In this document: piece by piece, positions 12,285-24,218 of the stretch | How positions within the stretch are numbered: the stretch's first letter is position 1 | Layout: every line of letters begins with the position of its first letter | Origin: Ulota crispa | Taxonomy: Eukaryota > Streptophyta > Bryopsida > Orthotrichales > Orthotrichaceae | DNA length: 64,000 bases | Reading direction: 5' to 3' | Assembly: GCA_963920765.1 (NCBI GenBank) | Contig: OY987246.1 | Coordinates: 24,127,167 to 24,191,166 of the forward strand | Position numbers and translations under genes: made by a program | Notes under the pieces: model-generated | What the model saw: only the letters and a program-made list of their open reading frames with translations | Database searches by the model: none | Told to the model about the DNA's origin: nothing

Positions 12285-12745
12285 CTATCTTGTACAGTGG
12301 GGTACAACTAGTATACAACACCATGCTACAGTTGGCATTTTTTTCTCTTGCATCATTGATAATGAATTCTTATGTTATCCCACTCAAGCATAACAGACTT
12401 TAGTTTCTAAAAGTCAAAACTCCATTTTTGGTAAATTATTTTGTAAAAAATCCATTGTTTCACATAATAATTGATTGAAAAAATATCATTGATGAATTTC
12501 TGAGGTTTGATTGCATGGATGTGTAAGGAACATCCATATGCACATCTTTCACATCAAAAAGAAATTCTCTTTAAGTAACAAAACCTTGATCTATAAAGGA
12601 TTTAGAGTGACTTGTGATATGCCCAAATTTTGTAAAAATAGATATTTTTACTTTTTAGCTAGCTCTTTACCAAAGAAACATAAAATTATGTTCAAAGGTA
12701 CAAACTTAGTTGCAATGTATGAGTGAAAGATCTAAATTTGATAAG
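12285..12745 (+). mobile_element. Decayed single-arm relative of the hairpin elements
   Basis: From a GTACAGTGGGGTAC motif onward this stretch matches one arm plus the loop of the hairpin elements at 18.0-21.9 kb. It shares the GATTGCATGGATGTGTA block, the CACATCTTTC block and the loop motif ATGTTCAAAGGTACAAACTT. The second arm is missing. It is useful as a non-inverted outgroup for how the hairpins formed. Confidence 0.6.
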
Positions 12746-13439
12746 TAAGAGTCATTGAAGGTTATAGGTTGCTTGTAAATTGTAAGGATAGAGTTTGGTG
12801 TAAATCTAGTGCTTGATCGTGTCGAGTATGTACCACCTCGAGGGACAGCACTTGCCTCAGTTCAATTTTTGTTGCTTCTCTGTGTACAGTACTGTACAGT
12901 CCAGTCCAGTGCGCCCTTTGCATTATAAAGCAATATTGTTGGTACAAAGATGAGGTTGGATAACGTTGAATCTGTATTCAATGGCTACAAGCCTATGACG
13001 TGCGTGACAATAGCCAGCGTCCTTGACGTTGAAAGATTTAATATTGTAAACACAAGAAGCTTTACTGCATACAATATAAAATTGTCCTCTAAAGCAAAAA
13101 AAAAAAAAAAAAGGAAATTTCATACTCAAATTCGTAGCACATTAACATGATACAGTACGTTAACCAAAAAAAAATCTAGCTACATTGACCCTTTGCCCTT
13201 TAGCACACTTGCACATTAGGAGAGAGCTAGTCATCTGATTAAGCACAATTGCACTCATTACAATTCCAAACTTGAAAAGATTTAGTCAAGGTACTAAACA
13301 CTTATAAATTTGAAAAAAGTGAGTTTGACTAGTACACTCTAGCAACAAAATGTGGTTATTTCATTATCAAGTATGATGAGATTTGGTCAAGGTAGTATGT
13401 TACCGATTTATAAGAGATAGGTATACTAGTATTGCATGT
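12746..13439. other. AT-rich intergenic DNA, no gene seen
   Basis: No coding exon or bounded element is supported. A GTACAGTACTGTACAGT palindromic motif at about 12886-12902, the same type as the hairpin-array boundaries, and an A16 run near 13097 are the only notable marks. Confidence 0.45.
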
Positions 13440-13915
13440 TGCTAGTACACTTGAGAGCTAGACATTAAGCTACTATCACACACTTGTATAAATGAATCAA
13501 AGATAGCTCCAACGCTACATGTGCTAATTCACTTAAGAGCTAGACAGTACACTCACTGCCATAATTCACTTAAGAGCTAGACGGTACATTGCCATCACAA
13601 ACGTGCTAATTCACGTAAGAGCTAGACAATACACTGCCATAATGCCATCACAAATGTGCCAATCACTTAAGAGCTAGACAGTACACTGCCATCACACACT
13701 TGTATACATCAATAAATAATAATAATCAAAGATAGCCACAACAATACACGTGCTAATTCACTTAAGAGCTAGACAATACACTACCATCACACACTCGTAT
13801 ACATCAATAGAAAACAACTAATTGAAAACAGCTACAACATTACACGTGCTAATTCACTTAAAGCTAAACAATACACTACCATCACACACTTGTATACATA
13901 AAAAAAAAAAAACTA
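13440..13915 (+). repeat. Degenerate tandem repeat, TAATTCACTTAAGAGCTAGAC core
   Basis: About six to seven imperfect units carry the core ATTCACTTAAGAGCTAGACA followed by TACACTRCCATCACA. Unit length ranges from roughly 40 to 110 bp because some units contain an extra TTGTATACATCAAT segment. No coding potential is seen. Confidence 0.75.
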
Positions 13916-15537
13916 GTACAACAAAGAGAGCTACTCAAGCTAGTACAACATACACTTTTGTACACATATGCAATGCCATGTCAAAATGTATTACACATTC
14001 TTTAATGGCACATCTAACTACTTTGTCTTGCAAAATTTAATTATTTGGAAACAAATTTTCTACTTATTAACTCTTATGGAGAAATAAAGCACACTAAAAT
14101 GTGCCATTGGTTAATCATTTGTGGTCAATAGAGTTTTTAGCATCAAACTCTTTAAACCCCTTTTGTGGAATTCTTTTGGCAATAGCAATACATAATTGTC
14201 TTATACAACACAAACTTGAACAATAAATAATAACAAGTCAACTTTGAATGTTGTTAGTTAAAGGGAGGTAGTCACCCTAGTAGCCTAGCAAGCAACTAAC
14301 ATACACTTGTATAGCACAAAATTGCATACTTGTAAAACAAAAGAAAATAAGATGAATTAAAATGTTGCTTTTCTATGGGAATTAACCAAACTTATACAAG
14401 AGTCAAGCAAGTCAATATCTTGCTAGTTAAGGAAATCAATTGGGTTAGTAAGTTGCCAATACAATCTATATGATAGAAGAGGGTTAATGAAATTAGCATG
14501 CCATCAACCAAATTACCATGCACACTTGTATAGCACAAGATGCTTAACAAAGTTAGTATGCACATACACTCATAATCTCCTTGGTTAGTCAAGTTAGTCA
14601 AGTCAATACATCATCAATCAAGCTAACATGCACAATTGTAACAACAAAATGGAATTAATCAAGTTCATATGCTGCTAATCATGAAAGATGTAGTCAAGAT
14701 GTCAAGGTAATATAATTGCCAACAAACACACTTACACATGTGTGTTGCATAATCAAAAATATTCAATGTATTATGATGCTAGTAAAAAAGAATTAGACAT
14801 AAAACATGTAAGTATGCTTGCATTTTTGCACAACATGAGTTAGTCAAGTTAATATGCTACCATTTAAATTAGTAGGCTGTTAAAAGGTACTTGTAAAAGT
14901 ACTTGCACTAAATGAGAGCTAGTTAGGTTAGTACTTTGCTATACACACATTTGAAGAAATAATGCTGCGGTAAGTTGCTCAAAGCTCCTATATTAGATGG
15001 AAAACATCCTCATTCATCAATTCCACTAAAGTAAGCTATTCAATTCCATCTTGCTGACATGCTCATGATTTACAATGTGTTGTTGATGTAAAATTATACA
15101 ATCATGCTTACTTAGCCAATACAAGGCTACTTTATTTTATTTTATAACATCTATTTATATAACTAAGTGGGAGGATTTCAACTTGGTGTCCTTTTCTAAA
15201 ACCTTCTAGAACTTTTAAGTGTAAGTTGAAGCAATAAAGGAAGCCTAAATATAACACACCAAGTGCCCTCCAACCATGTGCTAATTACCCAACATAATAC
15301 CAAGCGCCCCTTAGCAAAGTATTAAAGAGTAGCATTGTGATGAAGGTAATTACTATCTTTGGTTTCAAAAAAGGACCAAAATGAGTGTACTTTGTTTTGA
15401 ACCAATTATAAGATATTAGTTTTTTGTAAAGTACATCAAGATTAGATTCTAGATCAATTAATTGTGAGATATCAATTTTTTATAAATTTGAATGTTACAT
15501 TACTTATACATGTCCAACTCTTGCAAAGCGCGTGCCC

Positions 15538-15540
<3 letters not shown>
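13916..15540. other. AT-rich DNA with dispersed short motifs, no gene seen
   Basis: Short motifs such as ACTTGTATAGCACAA and GTTAGTCAAGTTAGTATGC recur irregularly, suggesting an old and much decayed tandem array continuing from the preceding repeat. No exon-like or RNA-gene signal was recognised. Confidence 0.4.

Positions 15541-15577
<37 letters not shown>
15541..15577. repeat. (TA)n microsatellite
   Basis: An alternating TA run of about 35 bp, interrupted near its start. Confidence 0.9.
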
Positions 15578-15578
<1 letters not shown>

Positions 15579-16890
15579 TGTAGCCAAATCTTGCTTGTTA
15601 CCCTTGCTTATCTCTATTGAACATATTCGCAAGTCACTTTACATCCATATTTATAAATGCGTATTTATTTAAAAATATATATGTGTTCATACTTCATAAT
15701 CTTGTTCACGTACATGAATTTATGCATGTAAGTTTCAAAAGCATGTTCATTATTATCTTTCCTCTAACAACATGAAAAGAAAAAGGCAATTCTTATTATT
15801 AAACAATGCATAATTCTTTTTTTTAAACCAAGGCAAATACCAACCTGATTTCTGTGAAGGATTTTACATTTCATCAATTGTTTTGCAAATCATTTTAGTT
15901 TTAAGGCAGCCAAACAAAACAACTTAGAACTATAGTAATTTCAAATTTCTTAGTTTGCACTCAATCTTTAAAACCTGTTTTGTATTTGCCGCCCTCACCT
16001 TTGGTGTAGCCACCAAAACCTTTGCCTTTTTCATTGTTGACATTCAATTTAGAAGATATGGTTTTGACCCTTTGTATATAAATAATGCCAATTTCATTCA
16101 AATGGCAATATGCCTTATTTTGGAGCAATTCAAGCTACATGACCCAAATCCTATATTGATTCTAAGAAATTGAACCTTTGTGAAAATATATACCACTATT
16201 TCTGACGCATGAGTAAGGCCTATTTAACAAAACGAACAGTAGATTTAGTTTTGACAAACATCACAAGGTCACAAATATTGGCAAAGGTTACTAATCAATG
16301 TTTTTGTATTTGTTGCTATTGAAATTGGCACTTTTGGTCCTTGGATCATTAGCAGATGTTGTATAGGTCAAGAACAATTGGCAATTGAGATTGAGAATAC
16401 AGGTAATCTTTTGAGATCTCCAAAACTGATTGTCCCCTAAATAACTTGAAAACTTGCTTCTCACAACAGCCATGGCTTGATTGTTTGTTTTCGGTAAGTT
16501 ATTGCCAAGTCAAGCCATCTACACTTGCATACAAATAAAGAAACGATTGCCTCTAGAGCTCTTTCCACCAAAGTTGTTTTCACCACTGTCTTCCTCGAAA
16601 TTGGAGAAGCTGTCACTGTTGCCTAAGAGTCTTGAATCCATGAAGCAGTTGCCTAGCCTTTATCAAACAATCCACCCTACTTGTAAGAGTTTTACTAATC
16701 CATCATTCTTTTAGAGTGTTCTATAAGAGTACCCAAGACATTTCCAACACAAATAGTAAAACCAATACAATGATATATGAATAAAGTCAATTTTTGTAAA
16801 AGAGAAATTTGGATAGTATCAAAGTCCCACTTTTTTTGTGTTTTTGTGTTTTGGGCTTGATTAAATGGAGTGTTTGTTTACAGTCAATGC
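15578..16890. other. AT-rich intergenic DNA, no gene seen
   Basis: Open frames at 15955-16173 and 16481-16714 show no homology I recognise and match the base composition of their surroundings. No bounded repeat was found. Confidence 0.45.
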
Positions 16891-17117
16891 TTAACCCCTA
16901 AAGGGCCCAAATATCCTTTGCGGTCATATGTATGACCGTATGTACAAACATATTTGAGCTGCTTTGAGGGCTTTTCAAAAAAAATTATGTACCTGTCATC
17001 ATACAACCGTTCAATATGTATGGTTTTAACACTTAATTTTCAATTAATTCAAACTTCTGAATATTAGTTGCAACCGTATTTGGTACCGTAACTCCAGAGC
17101 CCAAGGGCAGGGGTTAA
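16891..17117 (+). mobile_element. Short piggyBac-like element C (TTAA-flanked)
   Basis: TTAA at 16891-16894 and 17114-17117 encloses 219 bp beginning CCCCTAAAGGGCCC and ending CAGGGG (inverse CCCCTG). A perfect subterminal palindrome CGGTCATA-tg-TATGACCG lies at 16921-16938. The other end has a small palindrome GCCCTTGGGC (on the minus strand). There is no coding capacity. Confidence 0.65.
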
Positions 17118-17407
17118 ATATGATTAACGTTTTTGTCTTGCCCCAAGGCATTGACCTCCGAGCATCAAATGTTTATACATTCATTGATGTTAGAATCTTG
17201 GCTGAAATCATGATGTTGGAATGTTTAGTTGACGTTAATTTTCGTTGAGAAATAGACCTTGATGATGAAGGGAGGTTAACCCTCTTGTATCTTCAACCTG
17301 AAAGTTCAAATTTCTAATTTCACATCAACACAATCAACGTTGTAATTAGGATTACCAGGCTATACTAAGTTAGTCGGACGTAAACATTGACAGTTATCAG
17401 TCACTTA

Positions 17408-17731
17408 GGCCCGGTTCAGACTAGCGTCTTGCTGAAATTTTTTCAAACGTGATTGGTTGAAATTTGGCTTTTCTTTGCTGTTGGGTTCAAATTGCTGGTA
17501 TATCTGGTATTTATACATCCATCTTTACCACCGTGGGGACCATCGTATATAGCCACGTCAGCAGTCAAGATAGTGAAGATATGAGGCCTACTCCAAGGGT
17601 GGTACCAAACTTGTCTGACAAAGGCACACTCTTGGATGACACGCAATTACACAGAAAAATTTCTGTCAAATGAAACACCAAACAAGGTGCCGATTTCCAT
17701 GTCTCTGCCGGTCGCTAGTCTGAACCCGGCC
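17408..17731. mobile_element. MITE with GGCCCGGTTCAGACTAGCG ends
   Basis: Nineteen-bp terminal inverted repeats, GGCCCGGTTCAGACTAGCG on the left and CGCTAGTCTGAACCCGGCC on the right, differ at a single position and enclose a 324-bp element. Flanks are TTA and TTT, compatible with a decayed 3-bp duplication (PIF/Harbinger type). The superfamily is inferred. Open frames on both strands within it are not genes. Confidence 0.75.
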
Positions 17732-18028
17732 TTTCAACACTCCAAACTCCACCAAACTTTGAGGTTTCATTGGAAGTGAGATGTAGGCGGGAAAAACCGC
17801 CGCTCAAAATATAACAAAACTTAGATTTTGAGAAGTAGCGTGAAATGTGAACCCATGTTTGGGGAGAAGCAATCTATTGTTCCGTTAGTGTAATGTTAGG
17901 AAGTGAAAAGGCCAATTCTTTTTTGTTGAAATTTGAAATTTTGGATAAAAATTAGTTAAATTTTCAAAAAAAATGATTACAGTATAAGTAGACGCAATAG
18001 CCAGAGTGAGTGCGTATGTGGAAAACCG

Positions 18029-18936
18029 GTTGTACAGTACCCAAAAGAAAGAGTACATAACACCCTTTTATGGTATTCAAAGAAGTATGTATAATGAGAT
18101 GTATAACAAAGAATATAATTGATATTTCATTCTCACATTTTTAATATGTGATCCTCATGCAATCTTGATCAAGCATATCAAATGTCAGTTTCTAAAACCC
18201 AAAATCCTATTTTTGTTAAATGGTTTTGTGTCAAAATCATGGTTTTACAAGAAAGTTGATTAATAAATAGTGGTGATGAACTTTTGAGATTTGATTGCAT
18301 AAATATGTAGGAGACATCCATACGCACATCTTCCTTTCAAACAAACATTTCCAAAAAAATTTAATATTCCTTCTGTAGAGATCTTAATGTTAGAGTGATT
18401 ATGACCAAATTTAGTGAAATACATATTTCTTCATGCAAATTAGTTTTTGGCAAAAAAAACATATCATCATGTTTAAAGGTACAAACTTAATCACAATGTA
18501 TGAGTCAAATAACAAAAACTAGTTTCCATGAAGAAATATGTATTTCACTAAATTTGGTCATAATCACTTTGACATTAAAATCTCTACAGAAGGAATATTA
18601 AATTTTTTTGGAAATGTTTGTTTGAAAGGAAGATGTGCGTATGGATGTCTCCTACATATTTATGCAATCAAATCTCAAAAGTTCATCACCACTATTTATT
18701 AATCAACTTTCTTGTAAAACCATGATTTTGACACAAAACCATTTAACAAAAATAGGATTTTGGGTTTTAGAAACTGACATTTGATATGCTTGATCAAGAT
18801 TGCATGAGGATCACATATTAAAAATGTGAGAATGAAATATCAATTATATTCTTTGTTATACATCTCATTATACATACTTCTTTGAATACCATAAAAGGGT
18901 GTTATGTACTCTTTCTTTTCGGTAATGTATAGTACC
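18029..18936. mobile_element. Hairpin (foldback) element P1, near-perfect arms
   Basis: The arms at about 18029-18435 and 18527-18936 are inverse copies of each other with very few differences over roughly 400 bp. They enclose a ~90-nt single-copy loop that contains ATGTTTAAAGGTACAAACTT. It is bordered by TGTACAGTACC (18031) and GTAATGTATAGTACC (18922). A transcript through it would fold into a long double-stranded RNA. There is no coding capacity. Confidence 0.85.
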
Positions 18937-20174
18937 ACACTACCACTTAACCCCTAAACATCGAGGAGGACAAAAAATGTCCTCCAGCTTTGAAAAAAGA
19001 TTTTGTGATTCTGAAAGAAGTTGTTTTTCATTTGATTTTTTTCCGGAAGTGACCATAAACACATGATCCATCATGAAAGACAAAAAATTACCTCTTGAGA
19101 TGCATTCATATTTTTTTGTAACCCAAATTGTGATAAGATTCAAAAACAAGGTGTTAGCTCCCAAGCTACCCTTCTTGCAATTTTCATGAGGGCACCATGC
19201 ACTGTTGACTTTTCCAACTTTTTGAAGCAATACTATTGGTGCCCATGTGCAAAACACCATAGAATGCTACAGGCAAGGCAAGCAACACTGATCCATCCAT
19301 CCTTTAAGGGTTAACAATGATAGGTAGAACTTGTTTTGGCATTCCAAAGAAGTTTGTATAACAAAAAATGTAAAGGTCATTTTAATCTCATATTTTTTGG
19401 ATATGACTCTCATGCAATTCCAATCGACCATACCAAATCTTGGTTATTAAAAATCAAAATCCTATTTTTTGTACATTTTTTGTGTCAAAATCATGGTTTT
19501 ACAAGAATGTTGATAAATACACAATGGTGATGAATTTTTGAGATTTGATTGCATGGATAGGTAGGAGACATCCAAACACACATCTTTTCTTTTAAAAAAC
19601 ATCTTCAAAAAGTTTCAAATTCCTGCAATAGAGGTTTAAATGTTGGAGTGATCATGACCAAATTTAGTAAAATAAATATTTCCATTTTTTAATTAACTTT
19701 TGGCGAAATAAACATATCACCATGTTCAAAGGTATAGATATAATCATAATGTATGAGTCAAAGAGCACAATTTAATTACCATAAAGAAAGATCTATTTTA
19801 TTAAATTTGGTCATGATCACTCCAACATTTAAACCTCTATTACAGGAATTTGAAACTTTTTGAAGATGTTTGTTAAAAGAAAAGATGTGTGGTCGGATGT
19901 CTCCTACTTATTCATGCAATCAAACCTCAAAAATTCATCACCATTGTGATTTTATCAACATTCTTGTAAAACCATGATTTTGACACAAAACAACATATCA
20001 AAAATAGGATTTTGATTTTTAATAATTAGGATTTGGTATGGTCAATTGGGATTGCATGAGAATCATATCCCAAAAATATGAGATTAAAATGACCTTTACA
20101 TTTTGTTATACATACTTCTTTAAAATGCCAAAACAAATTCTACCTATCCTTGTTAAGTAGTAATGTACAGTACC
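18928..20174. mobile_element. Hairpin element P2, with a TTAA element in its left arm
   Basis: The arms are about 18928-18946 plus 19311-19685 on the left and 19785-20174 on the right, with a ~100-nt loop carrying the family loop motif. The left arm is split by element D at 18951-19310. The right arm shows the unsplit TTAA at the mirrored position (tactacTTAAcaagg). The boundary motif GTAATGTACAGTACC lies at 20160. Confidence 0.8.
18947..19314 (+). mobile_element. piggyBac-like element D (TTAA-flanked), inside P2
   Basis: A 360-bp element begins CCCCTAAACATCG and ends TTTAAGGG, with TTAA at 18947-18950 and 19311-19314. The mirrored site in the intact right arm of P2 has one TTAA, proving insertion. 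A perfect 8-bp subterminal stem GGAGGACA/TGTCCTCC lies at 18965-18985. An open frame on the minus strand in this interval (18940-19260) has no recognisable content. Confidence 0.75.
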
Positions 20175-21040
20175 TGGCAACCATGAATCGTTTCCTCCCT
20201 TGCTGAAATTTAAAGAACTTTGCATACCACATAGCAAAATTGGGTTTTTGTTGTTTTGGATGATGGATATTGATTCTTATGCAATCCCAACCAAGTATAC
20301 TAAATTTTGATTCTTGAAAACCAAAACCCTATTTTTGGTGAATTGTTTTGTATTAAATTCATCATTTTACATGAAAATTGATTGAAGAAAATTGGTGATG
20401 AATTTTTGAGATTTGATTGCATGGATGTGTAGGTATCCATACACACATCTTTCCTTCTAACAAGCACTTCCAAAAAATGCTCCTAAATTTCTTCTTTAAT
20501 GATTTCATTGTTGAGATGAACATGTTCAAATTTTGTAAAGTAAATTTTTCTTTATGACAATCAAATTTTGTTATTTGATTCATACTCTATGACTAAATTT
20601 GTACCTTTGAACATGAAAAGATGTTTACTTAGCCAAAAGCTAGTTTATAAACAAAAATATATATTTTACAAATTTTGGTCCTACTACAACCCACATTGAA
20701 CTCATTGTCAATCATAATTTTTTTACTTAGAGGTATTTTTTTTTAACATGAAAAAGGTGCATATAGATGTTTCCTACACATCCATGCAATCAAATCTCAA
20801 AAATTCATCACCAATTTTCTTCAATCAATTTTCATGTAAAATCGTGAATTTAATACAAAACAAATCACCAAAAATAGGGTTTTGATTTTCAGGAATCAAA
20901 ATTTAGTATGCTTGGTTGGGATTGCATAAGAATCAATATCTATCAACCAAAACAACAAAAACCCAATTTTACTATGCAAAGCTTTTTGAATTCCAGCAAA
21001 AGAGGTGACGATTCATGGTGTCTGGGTACTGTATAGTACC
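20160..21040. mobile_element. Hairpin element P3
   Basis: Outer arms mirror each other (CCATGAATCG on the left, CGATTCATGG on the right), with inner pairing as far as about 20550 and 20655. It is bounded by GTAATGTACAGTACC (20160) and GTACTGTATAGTACC (21026). The loop motif is the same as in P1 and P2 but in opposite orientation. Arms are more diverged than in P1. Confidence 0.8.
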
Positions 21041-21910
21041 CCTCCCCTAAGTATGTTTACGTTTGGGCTCACTTTGCCATTCAAAAAACTTTGCATAAAA
21101 TAGAGTATAATTGTGTTTTCTTGCCTTGTATCAAGGTTTTGTGATTCTTATGCAATGTCAATCAAGCATACCAAATTTTAGTTCTAAAAAATCAAAACCC
21201 TATTTTTGGTAAATTGTTTTGTATTAAAATTCATAGTTTATATGAAAATTGATTGAAGAAAATTGGTAATGAATTTTTGAGATTTGATTTCATGAATATG
21301 TAGAAAACATGCATATGCCCATCTTCCATGCTAAAGAAAACCCCCTTAAGTAACAAAAATTTGGTCTACAAAAGATTCACTAAAACTTGTGATAGGCCCA
21401 TATTTTGTAAAATACATATTATTCTATGAAAATCAAACTTTGTTGTTAGACTCAAATGTTGTAACTAGGTTTGTATCTCTACACATGATATATCTTTTAC
21501 TTCATGAAAGGCTAGTTAAAATTTAGAAATATGTATTTTACAAAATTTGGGCCTATCACAAGTTTTAGTGAATCTTTTGTAGACCAAATTTTTGTTACTT
21601 AAGGAGGTTTTCTTTAGCATGGAAGATGTGCATATGCATGTTTTCTACACATCCATGAAATCAAATCTCAAAAATTCATCACCAATTTTCTTCAATCAAT
21701 TTTCATATAAACTATGAATTTTAATACAAAACAATTTACCAAAAATAGGGTTTTGATTTTTTGGGATTAAAATTTGGTATGCTTGATTGACATTACATAA
21801 GAATCACAAAACCTTGATACAAGGCAAGAAAACACAATTATACTTTAGTTTGTGTAAAGTTTTTTGAACAGCAAAATGAGCTTGAACGTAAATATACTGA
21901 GGGGTACTGT
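21026..21910. mobile_element. Hairpin element P4
   Basis: Long inverted arms (about 21041-21440 and 21520-21900) share the GTTTTGTATTAAAATTCATAG segment and its inverse. The element ends at GTACTGTACATGGG (21904). It is the fourth and last unit of the array and carries the family loop region. Confidence 0.8.
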
Positions 21911-22611
21911 ACATGGGAAATGAGGTATAGTTGCCAGTGAAGCTCAAAAAAACTCCCCAAGCCCTGATGTGAACGGCCACAAAGAGATAAAATTGGTGCA
22001 CTTATTTTCAAATATAGTTCCATTCAGTATTGCAGATTTGCAGTTGTCGTGCAGTTTCACAGGGATAACATCTGACAGCACGGCTCTCACGAGGTACCGT
22101 GAGATTTCCGTGAGATTTCCGTGAGATTTCTGTAAGATTCCTGCAAGACTACCGTGGGGACATAGCAACGGGGTTACTGCACATCACAATCCGGATTACT
22201 TCAGAAGTAGTGTCGCAGACGTCTCGCAGTAACTCATTCACCAGTGGCATCGATAAATTGCAGGTAAGGTACTAAGCTTAGGAGCAGGCAAATTTTTCTT
22301 TGCAAAAATTTGCCTAACTCTTGCTTCAATTTTGACTGGCGATTATGGCGATCATAACGCTAGAATAATCCGGTGAAAAAATTGGATGACGTCACCAAAT
22401 TCCTCCCCAAGCAAGCACTAGGTTTACCAGATTATGATGAAAGCTGCTAATATTAATATTAGTTTTTTTGGATGAACGTGCACACATTGTTAATTCTATA
22501 TAATTCTGTCCAATGTTTCCTTACCTGCCCGCATTGTGGGGTTCGAGTCGTTCTACTAGCAAAAAATACAAAACACTAAGCCAAGTCTGAGCGCTTGGTA
22601 TACTGCATAGA
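21911..22611. other. Intergenic DNA with a short GTGAGATTTCC tandem repeat
   Basis: Four to five copies of an 11-12-bp GTGAGATTTCC unit lie at about 22099-22150. A GGGGTTCGAGTC motif near 22538 resembles a tRNA B box, but no tRNA could be folded around it. No gene was seen. Confidence 0.4.
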
Positions 22612-23779
22612 ACGCGTTATTTGTTAAATTAGGAAAAATAGTATATTTTGGGATTTTTGAAGGTTTTTCAAGTGACCATTTGAAATCAAGCTCATAGTGC
22701 TTTTTTTGGTACATGTGCCTTCACCTGAGAGGAGGAATTTGCAAGGGAAAAATCTTAGTGGCTCAGACCAAATTTGATACCTTCAAATCTAATTTAACCC
22801 TAAAACTCTTTTGTGTTTAGAGGCCCAAAACTGCTTCAAAATACTAGTCCCCAAATCAAGGTCAAAATCTTCATTGAAACTTACTTTTTAACAAATCCAA
22901 CTAGAGGATCATTTGGTTGACTTGCATAGTAAATTGTCTTAAAATTTTGGAATGAATATCCTCACCAATTGCAAGATCAATGTGCCTAAACTTCAAATGG
23001 TAGGCTTTTCTAGTCCTTCTAGAAGGTGAAATTTTGTTTTCAAACTTTTTAGAGAAAAACCCATATGTTATATTTCTTGTGCAATTTTTGCAATATGTTG
23101 GAAAATGGGTTGAAAGCATATATAAAATAATACAACCAAAAAAAAGTTTGGATTCATTTTTACAAAAATTGTAAAGTGAAAGGTATTGATGAATGAAAGA
23201 TATATCTAATACGCTAATAAGTGTTGCAAGAATTTGAAAATTGTTAATCCCAATGGTGAGAATGCTCTAATAGACAATTAGTAACTTTTGGTTAAATTTT
23301 CATGTGAAAATTTTCAAAATTGAGAGTAAAAGATAACTTTATATGTTTTTTCTACCTTCTTCCTACCTTCATTGCCGGCAAAATAAAACTCCTTGTAACT
23401 CTTACCTCATTATTTGGAATTGAGTGATTCAATTTTTTTTGAGTAGGAATCAATCTTTAAAATTCTATAAAAAAATAAAAAATAAAAAAAGATTTTTTTT
23501 TTGCTGTTTGACATTGAAATTGAAAAAACCTTATAACTTTTGCAATACTTATTGGCATGACATGAAATAAAGCTTCACATGTAGATTATAATGAGTAGCA
23601 TCCATCTTAAAATTTCATGAAAAATTTTCAAATTATGAAGTCAATAGAGCTTGCCCGAATTCTCATAAAGCCCAAAGTGGGCTCCTTGGTCCTTTAGGGG
23701 TTAAGGTCACTTTTTGGGTTTAAGGTGGAGTACAAAATGGTACCTCCGCTCTTCCTAGTTTTACAAATAATGCGTTATA
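22612..23779. mobile_element. MITE family M2, copy a, carrying a nested TTAA element
   Basis: The ends are CGTTATTTGTTAAATTAGG and a diverged inverse. Outside the insert it matches the uninterrupted copy at 34943-35207, with shared blocks ATCTTAGTGGCTYAGAC and GTGGAGTACAAAATGGTACC. The insert is element A2. Confidence 0.75.
22794..23704 (-). mobile_element. piggyBac-like element A2 (TTAA-flanked)
   Basis: A 903-bp element at 22798-23700 lies between TTAA copies at 22794-22797 and 23701-23704. It is an inverted near full-length relative of A1 (1163-2072). The same position in M2 copy b (34943-35207) has a single TTAA. Subterminal palindrome AGCCCA-aag-TGGGCT at 23669-23683. There is no transposase. 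Confidence 0.8.
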
Positions 23780-23799
23780 GACTTGTTTGTGGGATCAGC

Positions 23800-24102
23800 A
23801 TAACATTCAATAGCACTAGTAAAGGCTACCCTCCCTCAAAGGGAACAATGTGGAATATTTCTCACCATTCATTAGCTATGGGGACACTTGGCTAAATTTG
23901 TCAGAGAGTTTATGAAAGAGAGGCTCAATTTAGTGCACATACATCAATGTGGGGCCCAACCATGTTAGAAAGAAAGAAAGAAAGAAAAAAAAAAAAAAAA
24001 AAAAAAAAACTTGTTTATTTTTTATTTTTTGTCATGATGAAGTTCATGGATGATACCTGAAGAGAGGGAAAGGCAGCCTCTCTTCAAGCTACTGAATGTT
24101 AT
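23800..24102. mobile_element. MITE-like element with ATAACATTCAATAGC ends
   Basis: ATAACATTCAATAGC at 23800 is mirrored by GCTACTGAATGTTAT ending at 24102. The region between contains a GAAA repeat running into a long A tract (about 23968-24009). No target duplication was identified. Confidence 0.5.
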
Positions 24103-24218
24103 GAGGGTGATAAATCTCAACTTTATTTACGTACAATAATGACAAAACTACAGATCTGCCCCCGTTTTGGAGTTACTTAGTTATTTCTCATTCTGGGGTT
24201 CATGGACGGAACAAGGTA

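Noticed and set aside
13440-13915. Possible CRISPR-like array
   Set aside because: Units are degenerate, spacing is irregular and spacers are repeats of each other. This is a plant nuclear tandem repeat, not a CRISPR array.
17443-17673. Overlapping frames on both strands
   Set aside because: They lie wholly within the GGCCCGGTTCAGACTAGCG MITE and are explained by it.
22530-22560. GGGGTTCGAGTC, like a tRNA B box
   Set aside because: No acceptor stem, D arm or anticodon arm could be placed around it. It could be a worn SINE piece, but the evidence is too thin to list.
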